Assembly (NCBI RefSeq): GCF_013409425.1 | Contig: NZ_JACCAC010000001.1 | Location: 1,054,001-1,118,000, forward strand | DNA length: 64,000 bases | From: Nocardioides perillae | GTDB lineage: Bacteria > Actinomycetota > Actinomycetes > Propionibacteriales > Nocardioidaceae | Reading direction: 5' to 3' | Part shown: positions 42,724-49,889 of the stretch, piece by piece | Layout of the letters: each line of letters starts with the position of its first letter | Numbering within the stretch: position 1 is the first letter of the stretch | Position numbers and translations under genes: made by a program | Notes under the pieces: generated by a model | What the model saw: only the letters and a program-made list of their open reading frames with translations | The model's database searches: none | Told to the model about the DNA's origin: nothing

Positions 42724-43980
42724 ATGTACCAGTTCGGGGTCGTCGGACTCGGCTATGTTGGCCTCCCACTCGCTCACGCGGCCGTAGAGGCAGGGTTGCG
42801 CGGCGTAGGGGTGGACGCGTCTTCGGCCGTCGTCGATGGCCTACGCTCCGGCCGATCCCATGTCGATGACCTCGATGACGCGCAGGTCGCGGGGATGTTG
42901 GGTCGGGGCTTCGTCGCGACCGTCGACCCCTCGCCGCTGGCGTCGTGCGAAGTGATCGTCATCTGCGTCCCCACGCCCTTGAGCGACGAGGGCGGACCAG
43001 ACCTCACCGCGGTGCGCGCTGCGGCTGAGATGGTGCGTGATAACTTGCGAACTGGGGCCTTGGTGATCCTCGAATCCACCACCTGGCCGGGCACTACGGA
43101 GGAGTTGCTGCAGCCGATCCTCGAATCGCGAGGCGCTCAGGCAGGCGTGGACTTCCACCTGGCTTACTCACCCGAACGAATCGACCCGGGCAATCCCACG
43201 TTCAACGTGAGGAACACTCCCAAGGTGGTTGGTGGAGTCACTTCGCAGTGTCGGGAGAAGGCAACAGCCTTCTACGCGCAGTTTGTCGACACTATTGTTC
43301 CAGCGGCCGGGACGCGCGAAGCCGAGATGGCGAAATTGCTCGAAAATACCTACCGACAGGTGAACATTGCGCTTGTCAACGAGATGGCCAAGTTCTCGCG
43401 CGAACTCGGGATCGACATCTGGAACGTCATTTCCTGCGCCGCGACTAAGCCGTTCGGATATCAAGCATTTCATCCAGGGCCGGGCGTAGGGGGGCACTGC
43501 ATCCCCATCGACCCGTCCTACTTATCCCACCGTGTGCAGGCGGAACTTGGTTATCCGTTTCGGTTTGTCGAGCTCGCTCAGGAAGTGAACCGGTCGATGC
43601 CCCGCTACGTGCGAGACCGTGCCCAAGCACTTCTCAACGACCGCGGTTTGCCTATCAGGGGGTCTAAGATTCTGATCCTGGGGGTGACGTACAAGGCCGG
43701 AATTTCCGATCAACGCGAGTCGCCGGCGATTCCGCTAGCACGGCAATTGCTCTCCCTTGGTGCCGAACTGCAGTTCTATGATCCGTTCGTCCAGGAATGG
43801 AAAGCTCCAGGAGTGACTCTCGCACGTGTGCTTGACGTTGAACTAGCTCTGCGGGAATGCGATCTTGCCATCGTTATGCAACCGCACCAAAGTTACGGGC
43901 CCGATGTCTTGAATCGTTCGAGGGCGTTTGTTCTGGACGCCCGAGGGTCCTCACAGGGAGATCGAATTGAAAAGTTATAG
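42724..43980 (+). CDS. UDP-sugar 6-dehydrogenase (WbpA/TviB/Ugd family)
   Basis: 418 residues from the ATG at 42724 with GGATGGAG upstream. NAD-dependent oxidation of a UDP-hexose to a UDP-uronic acid. Motifs: FGVVGLGYVGLPLAHAAVEAG, VCVPTPLSDEGGPDL, ESTTWPGTTEE, YSPERIDPGNP, ENTYRQVNIALVNEMA, the catalytic Cys in HPGPGVGGHCIPIDPSYL, and VTYKAGISDQRESPA. The ERIDPGN and VGGHCIPIDP contexts favour the N-acetylated substrates (UDP-GlcNAc or UDP-ManNAc) over plain UDP-glucose, but this is not certain. Two GTAATGCG boxes 12 bases apart (42682, 42694) precede it. Confidence 0.9.
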   Translation: MYQFGVVGLGYVGLPLAHAAVEAGLRGVGVDASSAVVDGLRSGRSHVDDLDDAQVAGMLGRGFVATVDPSPLASCEVIVICVPTPLSDEGGPDLTAVRAAAEMVRDNLRTGALVILESTTWPGTTEELLQPILESRGAQAGVDFHLAYSPERIDPGNPTFNVRNTPKVVGGVTSQCREKATAFYAQFVDTIVPAAGTREAEMAKLLENTYRQVNIALVNEMAKFSRELGIDIWNVISCAATKPFGYQAFHPGPGVGGHCIPIDPSYLSHRVQAELGYPFRFVELAQEVNRSMPRYVRDRAQALLNDRGLPIRGSKILILGVTYKAGISDQRESPAIPLARQLLSLGAELQFYDPFVQEWKAPGVTLARVLDVELALRECDLAIVMQPHQSYGPDVLNRSRAFVLDARGSSQGDRIEKL

Positions 43981-44662
43981 GGCCTTGCGAGACCGCCTGT
44001 CTAGCGCAAGCGGGGTGGTTGGTCACCATTTGCGGATCAGGGGTGCGTTGAATGCCCTCAAAACAGCGCCCGACCCGACAGATACCGCCGTTATCGCACG
44101 ATTGACGCGCGCCTGGAGCGGCGGTGGCTACGAAGCGGATCCTCATTACCTCGCGGAAGTTGCTTCGGCTGCGGGTGCCGGGCGTCTGCAGATTCTTGAG
44201 TGTGGCACGGGGCTGACGACGCTGCTTCTCGCAGCCGTCACCGACCGGCCAGTGATCTCGCTCGAGCAACATAGGCCGTCCTCCGTGAAGGTGCGGCGCT
44301 GTCTGGATTACATCGGGGCCGATCACGTTCGCGTCGTGGATGTGGGCATGGCGGATCGCGGCCCGTGGAGTTGGTACGACTGGGCTCCGACACCGGATGC
44401 CCGTTTCGACCTTGTGTTGTGCGACGGCCCTCCCGGAACGACGCCTGGCGGACGGTATGGGCTACTTCCCGCCTTGATCGGACATCTTGCGCCGGGAGCG
44501 GTGATCCTCGTTGACGATGCACAAAGGACGTCTGAAACGGAGACCATTGCGAGGTGGGTCGATGAATTCGGCGTCACTCTCGATGAGGTGAGCGGGACCG
44601 ACCGCAGGATGGCCCGGTTGCGAGTGCCTAACGTGATGAAAACACAGTCTCCAGAGGGTTAG
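43967..44662 (+). CDS. Class I SAM methyltransferase-like protein
   Basis: 231 residues from a TTG at 43967, chosen because AGGGAG lies 6 bases upstream; the start overlaps the preceding gene by 14 bases. A Rossmann pattern is visible: LQILECGTGLTTLLLAA (glycine loop), VISLEQHRP (acidic residue after strand 2), VVDVGMADRG, FDLVLCDGPPG and GAVILVDDAQRT. The CDGPPGTTPGGRYGLLPAL segment resembles small O-methyltransferases. It may decorate the polysaccharide. Substrate unknown. Confidence 0.7.
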   Translation: MKSYRALRDRLSSASGVVGHHLRIRGALNALKTAPDPTDTAVIARLTRAWSGGGYEADPHYLAEVASAAGAGRLQILECGTGLTTLLLAAVTDRPVISLEQHRPSSVKVRRCLDYIGADHVRVVDVGMADRGPWSWYDWAPTPDARFDLVLCDGPPGTTPGGRYGLLPALIGHLAPGAVILVDDAQRTSETETIARWVDEFGVTLDEVSGTDRRMARLRVPNVMKTQSPEG

Positions 44663-44718
44663 TCGGCAACGGCCTGATTTCGCCAGAGTTCCCATCGAGC
44701 GCCTTAGGGATGGACGGA

Positions 44719-45939
44719 TCAAGAGCTTTTTATGAAGGACCGTTCCGTCGCTAGCAATGCAAGATTGACGTCATGTCGGAACTCGGGCCAGGTTGGCGGG
44801 GTGTGCATCTCGGCACCTTCGCGGAGGTGCGTCAGCAGTGAACGGTCAAGGAGCAACGCATCGATCAGATCAACGATCGCGTCCGATGTGCCGGGATGGA
44901 CGAGCCACGAGTTTCGCCCGTGCTGGGCGACGTCTGGGGCCCCAGAGTTGGCGGTTGCCACTATCGGGACACCATGTGCGAGGGCCTCAGAATAGACGAG
45001 GCCGAACCCTTCGATTATAGACGGCATTACGAATAAATCGGTGGTTGCGTAGTACCCACGGAGATCCTCTGCGCTCGCATTATTTATTATTCGAACGTTC
45101 TCGGGTAGTGGCGCTAACCAGGTCGGCACAGCACTCCGGGTCACCATGGTCAAGACGACCTCCTTGCTGGAGAATTCCCGCATGGCCTTGACGAGCCAAT
45201 GAGGGCCCTTTCTGTAGGCCAGCTGGCCAACCCAAAGCAATTGCAGGGGCCGGTTCGTGGCGCTTCTCGCGGGCGTGCCCGCACCGCGATACGTGTTTGC
45301 CCGGTCCGCGCCGTAGGGAGCTACGTGCACGCGGCCAGAGGGCACCCCGGAGGCACTTAGTCCCTTCGCAACGAAAGAAGATGCGCATATGATGGAATGA
45401 GCCGCTTCTAGATTGCCACGCTCGCGTTGTACGTCAGTTTCGTCCAACAATTCCTCGGGCTCAAGTCCAACTTCGAGCCCGGACAGTTCCCGGTCGTGAG
45501 CGAGCTCATCGCGGATCTGGGAAGCAAGCGGGTGGACTTGAAACAGCACCCTAGGGCCCTGGACGTTCTCCACGTCAGCGGCGAGAAATCCTTGCCAATA
45601 GTAACTGTAAACTAAGGCAGCGTCCGTCACTGCACGCGCACCCGCGCGCCCTAGTCTCGGGTCCACGTCTTCTACGCGGGACCACGGTCGGCCCAGCGGC
45701 AAGGCATCAATAAATGTGCTACGGACGAGATTGCTCGGAAGCAGCACTGAATGGCGACGCTGGAAGTAGGTTTTCGTCTTGGTCGCGCCGATTCTATCCA
45801 TGGACCGCAGCAAAATGTCAGGTGAATAGAAGTCGGTAACTAGGCGTTGCAGTCGGCGCGACTCATGGAGGGCGATTGCCACCTCATAGTGATCCCGAGA
45901 TCCCCTGAAGATGCACACGTATTTATGAGGGTGGTTCAC
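44719..45939 (-). CDS. Glycosyltransferase family 4
   Basis: 406 residues on the opposite strand to the main locus, from a GTG preceded by AAAGGAGG. N-domain: YVCIFRGSRDHYEVAIALHESRRLQRLVTD; C-domain: LLWVGQLAYRKGPHWLVKAMREF, DLFVMPSIIEGFGLVYSEALAHGVPIVATANSGA, the GT4 donor site. Its codons use more A and T than flanking genes (for example ATTATTTATTATTCG near 45078), so it looks acquired. It converges with the methyltransferase-like gene. Confidence 0.85.
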   Translation of the reverse strand: MNHPHKYVCIFRGSRDHYEVAIALHESRRLQRLVTDFYSPDILLRSMDRIGATKTKTYFQRRHSVLLPSNLVRSTFIDALPLGRPWSRVEDVDPRLGRAGARAVTDAALVYSYYWQGFLAADVENVQGPRVLFQVHPLASQIRDELAHDRELSGLEVGLEPEELLDETDVQRERGNLEAAHSIICASSFVAKGLSASGVPSGRVHVAPYGADRANTYRGAGTPARSATNRPLQLLWVGQLAYRKGPHWLVKAMREFSSKEVVLTMVTRSAVPTWLAPLPENVRIINNASAEDLRGYYATTDLFVMPSIIEGFGLVYSEALAHGVPIVATANSGAPDVAQHGRNSWLVHPGTSDAIVDLIDALLLDRSLLTHLREGAEMHTPPTWPEFRHDVNLALLATERSFIKSS

Positions 45940-46019
45940 GCGTGCCTCCTTTGCCGTGCGCGTCTCGTCATTTGCCGCTCATTCGGTGGCGGCCGGGGCG
46001 CGACCGCTCTCGATCGAGG

Positions 46020-47342
46020 TCAACTGCCGGAGTTGATCATCCCCGCACCGACGGTGACCCCGGTGGCCTCGTCGATCAGGATGAAGGATCCGGTCGTCCG
46101 GTTCTTCGAGTAGGGGTCGCACAGCAGCGGCACGGTGGTGCGCAGCTGGACGCGGCCGATTTCGTTGAGTCCGAGCTCTTTCGTGTCCTGGTCGCGATGC
46201 AGGCTGTTGACGTCGAGGCGATACTGCACGTCCTTGACCATGGCGCGGCCGGTGCGCGTGGTGTGCTTGATCGCGAGCTTCTGGCGTGGCCGCAGCGGCT
46301 CGTTGGTCATCCAGCAAATCATCGCGTCGATGTCCTGGGAGGGCTTCGGCGCATTGTTGACGCGCGCGATCATGTCGCCGCGGCTGACGTCGACGTCGTC
46401 CTCAAGGCGCACGGTCACCGACATCGGCGGGTAGGCCTCGCTGATCTCCCGGTCGAACAAGTCGATGCCTGCGATCTTCGAGGTCATGCCGGAAGGGAGC
46501 ACGACGACGTCGTCGCCGGGCTTCAGTACGCCGCCGGCGACCTGCCCGCCGTACCCGCGGTAGTCGTGATGCGCGTCGGACTTGGGGCGCACGACGTACT
46601 GCACGGGGAAGCGGACGTCGACGAGGTCGCGGTCGGATGCGACGTGCACGTGCTCGAGGTGGTGCATGAGCGTGGGACCGGAGTACCACGGCATGTGCTC
46701 GGACCGGGTCACCACGTTGTCGCCCTGCAATGCAGAGATCGGGATGATCTCGAGGTCGGGAATCGACAGCTTCGTCGCGAAGGAGGTGAACTCCTGGTGG
46801 ATGCGCTCGAAGACCTCTTGGGAGAAGTCGACGAGGTCCATCTTGTTAACTGCAAGTACCAGGTGCGGCACCCGCAGCAGCGAGAGGATCACCGCGTGGC
46901 GGCGCGACTGCTCGGTCAGACCCTGACGGGCGTCGACCAGCACGAGGCCGAGGTCGGCAGTGGAGGCGCCGGTGACCATGTTGCGCGTGTACTGCACGTG
47001 GCCCGGGGTGTCGGCGATGATGAACTTGCGGTTGGGCGTCGCGAAGTAGCGGTAGGCCACGTCGATGGTGATGCCCTGCTCGCGCTCCGAGCGCAGACCG
47101 TCGGTCAGCAGCGCGAGGTCGGTGTAGTCGTATCCCTTGGACTGGCTCGTTGCCTCGACGGCCTCGAGCTGGTCTTCGAAGATCGCCTTCGAGTCGAGCA
47201 ACAGGCGCCCGATCAGGGTCGACTTGCCGTCGTCGACGGAGCCGGCTGTCGCGAAGCGAAGGAGGTCCATGCGCTGGGTGACGGTCTCGACGACATCGGC
47301 GCCGCTCTCGGTGCTGGTGTCAGTGGTGTGCTCGGTGGCCAT
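46020..47342 (-). CDS. cysN: Sulfate adenylyltransferase subunit 1, CysN (GTPase)
   Basis: 440 residues. EF-Tu-like GTPase that drives ATP sulfurylase CysD. G1 is GSVDDGKSTLIGRLL (residues 34-48), G2 region GITIDVAYRYFAT, G3 DTPGHVQYTRNM, G4 NKMDLVDF. The C-terminal beta-barrel domains follow. No APS-kinase domain is fused here; that activity is in the separate fusion gene at 49890. The ATG overlaps the stop of cysD by one base. The final gene of the sulfate-activation block. Confidence 0.96.
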   Translation of the reverse strand: MATEHTTDTSTESGADVVETVTQRMDLLRFATAGSVDDGKSTLIGRLLLDSKAIFEDQLEAVEATSQSKGYDYTDLALLTDGLRSEREQGITIDVAYRYFATPNRKFIIADTPGHVQYTRNMVTGASTADLGLVLVDARQGLTEQSRRHAVILSLLRVPHLVLAVNKMDLVDFSQEVFERIHQEFTSFATKLSIPDLEIIPISALQGDNVVTRSEHMPWYSGPTLMHHLEHVHVASDRDLVDVRFPVQYVVRPKSDAHHDYRGYGGQVAGGVLKPGDDVVVLPSGMTSKIAGIDLFDREISEAYPPMSVTVRLEDDVDVSRGDMIARVNNAPKPSQDIDAMICWMTNEPLRPRQKLAIKHTTRTGRAMVKDVQYRLDVNSLHRDQDTKELGLNEIGRVQLRTTVPLLCDPYSKNRTTGSFILIDEATGVTVGAGMINSGS

Positions 47343-48256
47343 CAGAAGTAGCCCTCCTTCTTCCGGTCCTCCATGGCGGCCTCGGAGAACTTGTCGTCTC
47401 CGCGGGTGGCGCCGCGCTCGGTGACGCGGGCGACGGCGATCTCCTCGATGATCTCCTCGACCGTGCTGGCTCCCGACTCCACGCAGCCGGTCAGGGTGAT
47501 GTCACCGCACGTGCGGAAGCGCACGGTGCGCTCCTCGGCGGTCTCGCCCTGCTTCATCGGGTTCAGCGGGGTCTCGGTCATCAACATGCCGCCGCGCTCG
47601 AAGACCCGGCGCTGGTGGGCGAAGTAGATGGAGGGGATCTCGATGCCCTCACGGGCGATGTAGGACCAGACGTCGAGCTCGGTCCAGTTCGAGATCGGGA
47701 AGATGCGCATGTGCTCACCCTCGTGAAGCCGGCCGTTGTAGAGGCTCCACAGCTCGGGACGCTGATTCTTGGGGTCCCACTGGCCGAACTCGTCGCGGTG
47801 GGAGTAGACGCGCTCCTTGGCGCGGGCCTTCTCCTCGTCGCGGCGACCGCCACCGAAGGCGGCGGTGAAGCCGTTCTCCTCGATGGCGTTGAGCAGGGTC
47901 CCGATCTGCAGGCGGTTGCGCGAGGTCTTGCCGTCGTCGACCACGACGCCCTGAGCGATCGCGTCGTCGATGCTGGCCACCACGAGCTGCACGCCGAGCC
48001 GCTCGACCCAACGGTCGCGCGTCTCCATGACCTCGGGGAAGTCGAGACCCGTGTCGACCTGCATGATCGGGAAGGGGATCTTCGCCGGGTAGAAGGCCTT
48101 CTCCGCCAGACGCAGCATCACAATGGAGTCCTTGCCGCCGGAGAACATCAGCACCGGCTTCTCGAACTCCGCCGCGACCTCGCGGAAGATGTGGATCGAC
48201 TCCGCTTCCAGCTGGTCGAGCTGACTCAGCCGGTAGTCGGCGTGCGTCTCAGTCAT
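47342..48256 (-). CDS. cysD: Sulfate adenylyltransferase subunit 2, CysD
   Basis: 304 residues from the ATG at 48256. It is the catalytic subunit forming APS from ATP and sulfate. PP-loop SGGKDSIVML at 39-48, then MQVDTGLDFPEVMETRDRWV, GGGRRDEEKARAKER, FPISNWTELDVWSYI and the C-terminal RFRTCGDITLTGCVES. An in-frame ATG at 48328 would add 24 residues (with GCC residues Gly-Cys-Cys), but runs into the end of the VanZ gene and is less likely. A 17-codon mini-ORF links the VanZ stop to this start. Confidence 0.95.
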   Translation of the reverse strand: MTETHADYRLSQLDQLEAESIHIFREVAAEFEKPVLMFSGGKDSIVMLRLAEKAFYPAKIPFPIMQVDTGLDFPEVMETRDRWVERLGVQLVVASIDDAIAQGVVVDDGKTSRNRLQIGTLLNAIEENGFTAAFGGGRRDEEKARAKERVYSHRDEFGQWDPKNQRPELWSLYNGRLHEGEHMRIFPISNWTELDVWSYIAREGIEIPSIYFAHQRRVFERGGMLMTETPLNPMKQGETAEERTVRFRTCGDITLTGCVESGASTVEEIIEEIAVARVTERGATRGDDKFSEAAMEDRKKEGYF

Positions 48257-48306
48257 GGGTGAACGTGGACCTTCCGTCGGGGCACAGCAGCCAGCATCGT
48301 AGCCAT
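48253..48306 (-). CDS. 17-codon mini-ORF linking VanZ-like gene and cysD (tentative)
   Basis: ATG at 48306 overlaps the last base of the VanZ-like stop (TGATG), and the TGA at 48253-48255 overlaps the cysD ATG (ATGA). The peptide is MATMLAAVPRRKVHVHP. It has the Arg-Arg/Val feature of sulfur leader peptides but no cysteine. It may serve translational coupling or be chance. Confidence 0.25.
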   Translation of the reverse strand: MATMLAAVPRRKVHVHP

Positions 48307-48722
48307 CAAAGACCCCGGCCCCTGACATCGCGTCGTCGGCGGACCCACGCCGACCGCGCGAGCGTGACCAGCACCCCGCCGAGGAGACCCCCCGTTGTGT
48401 TGGCGACCACGTCGACGTGGGTCGCGGACCTAGCCGGCAGCACGAGCGCCTGGACGGCTTCGACCGAGAGGGAGGCGACGAAGGCCCAGGCCGTCCAGTG
48501 GCGCCACCCCCAACGGCCAGCACGACGGAGCCGGGCGGCGGCTGCGAGCACCGGCAGCGGCGTCACCACCAAGACGTTGGCCACCAGCTCGGCCCGGGCG
48601 GGCGTCGTCAGCCCCTCGGGGACGCCGACCGACCGCAGGGCCTCGCTGAACCACTGCACCGAGGCCGTCGCGAGCTGGGGGGTGGGGGCCAACAGGGCAA
48701 CGGCGACCACGGCGCCGTACAC
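48306..48722 (-). CDS. VanZ-like membrane protein
   Basis: 138 residues from a GTG, four hydrophobic helices. The VanZ-like pattern is seen in LVANVLVVTPLPVLAAA, AFVASLSVEAVQALVLPARSATHVDVVANTTGGLLGGVLV, where the conserved Glu, Arg and Asp of the family appear. VanZ itself gives low teicoplanin resistance; most family members have unknown roles. It lies within the sulfate block, between the TauE-like permease and cysD, with no obvious functional link. Confidence 0.82.
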   Translation of the reverse strand: MYGAVVAVALLAPTPQLATASVQWFSEALRSVGVPEGLTTPARAELVANVLVVTPLPVLAAAARLRRAGRWGWRHWTAWAFVASLSVEAVQALVLPARSATHVDVVANTTGGLLGGVLVTLARSAWVRRRRDVRGRGL

Positions 48723-48795
48723 GGCGAGGCCGGCGACGGCCCAGCGGCGACCACCGGCAGCGCCAGGCGGTCTGTGGGCGCCGCCGCCCCCTGGG

Positions 48796-49827
48796 TCAGC
48801 CGTGTGAGGGACCGCTCGGCCCCCCTGCCCGGTCGCGCCTGACGGGGCGCGGGTCGTAGCGCGGGCCCTCGAGCTCGTGGACGTAGGGCGCGCCGAACAT
48901 CGGCAGCCCCTGGTCCTTGCGCAGCAGGCCCCACACCAGCGGGACGAGGACGAGCATCGCCAGGCCGACGCCGGCCACGATGAGCGCGTAGAGGGTGTCG
49001 CGGTCGGGCCCGAACGGCTGCCAGCCAGCCTTGAAGAGCAGCGCCACCCCCGACATCGTCAGCACGATCACGATGCCGCGCCGGATGATCGACTGCGGGA
49101 CTCGCGGGGCGATCCGGCTGCCTAGCAGCGTGCCGGGCACTGAGCCGATCAGCAGCGGGATCAGCAGGCCCCAGTCGAGACCGTGCAGGGCGATGTTGGA
49201 GATCGCGGCGGCGAGCACGAGCGGCACGGCCTGCACGAGGTCGGTGCCGACGAGCTTCACCGCCGAGAGGCCGGGATAGAGCATGAGCAGCGCAATCATG
49301 ATGACCGAGCCGGAGCCGACGCTGGTGATGCCGACCAGCAGCCCGCCGAGCGCACCGACGAGGAGCGTCGGGACGGGGCGGACCGCCGGGTCGGCGTCGG
49401 GCTCGGGGCCGCCGCTGCGCACGCGACGCAGGTTGATGTAGAGCCGGAGCGCATAGGTGGCTGCCGCGAAGAGCAGTGCGATGCCGATCGCGACCTTGAG
49501 GACGTCGTCGATGCTCTCGGGGTCGGTGAACACCTTGACCAGGTAGGGCCCGAGGAACGCCATCGGCACCGAGCCGATGATCAACCACTTCGCCAGCTGC
49601 AGGTTGGGTGAGCCGCTTCGCCAGTGCGCGATCGCGCCGCCGGTCTTGTAGACGGCGGCGGCGGTGAGGTCGGCGGTGACGATCGTGGCGGTGTTGCCCA
49701 CGCCGAGGAAGATCAGCGCCGGGGTCATGAGCGCGCCGCCGCCCATCCCGGTCAGCCCGACCACGATGCCGACGAGGAACCCGGCGACGAGGATCGACAG
49801 GAAGCCGTCGGTGAGGAGATCGAGCAT
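48796..49827 (-). CDS. TauE/SafE-family sulfur-anion permease
   Basis: 343 residues with about eight hydrophobic helices. TauE/SafE signature: GFLVGIVVGLTGMGGGALMTPALIFLGV near the N-terminus and the second repeat LVGALGGLLVGITSVGSGSVIMIALLMLYPG. The family exports or imports sulfite, sulfoacetate or similar anions. The position directly upstream of cysDN and next to APS kinase suggests sulfate or sulfite transport. It begins 62 bases after the CysC fusion gene. Confidence 0.9.
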   Translation of the reverse strand: MLDLLTDGFLSILVAGFLVGIVVGLTGMGGGALMTPALIFLGVGNTATIVTADLTAAAVYKTGGAIAHWRSGSPNLQLAKWLIIGSVPMAFLGPYLVKVFTDPESIDDVLKVAIGIALLFAAATYALRLYINLRRVRSGGPEPDADPAVRPVPTLLVGALGGLLVGITSVGSGSVIMIALLMLYPGLSAVKLVGTDLVQAVPLVLAAAISNIALHGLDWGLLIPLLIGSVPGTLLGSRIAPRVPQSIIRRGIVIVLTMSGVALLFKAGWQPFGPDRDTLYALIVAGVGLAMLVLVPLVWGLLRKDQGLPMFGAPYVHELEGPRYDPRPVRRDRAGGPSGPSHG

Positions 49828-49889
49828 GCCGGGGACTATACGAGCAAGACCGCTAACTCTAGCGATCCGCTAGTCATCGCGTGGCGGCC

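Noticed and set aside
44720-44735. T-tract CTTTTTAT as an intrinsic terminator after the methyltransferase-like gene
   Set aside because: No stem precedes it on the plus strand, and it lies inside the end of the convergent glycosyltransferase gene.
45942-47351. 469-codon plus-strand frame opposite cysN
   Set aside because: Shadow frame; the minus strand encodes a complete CysN.
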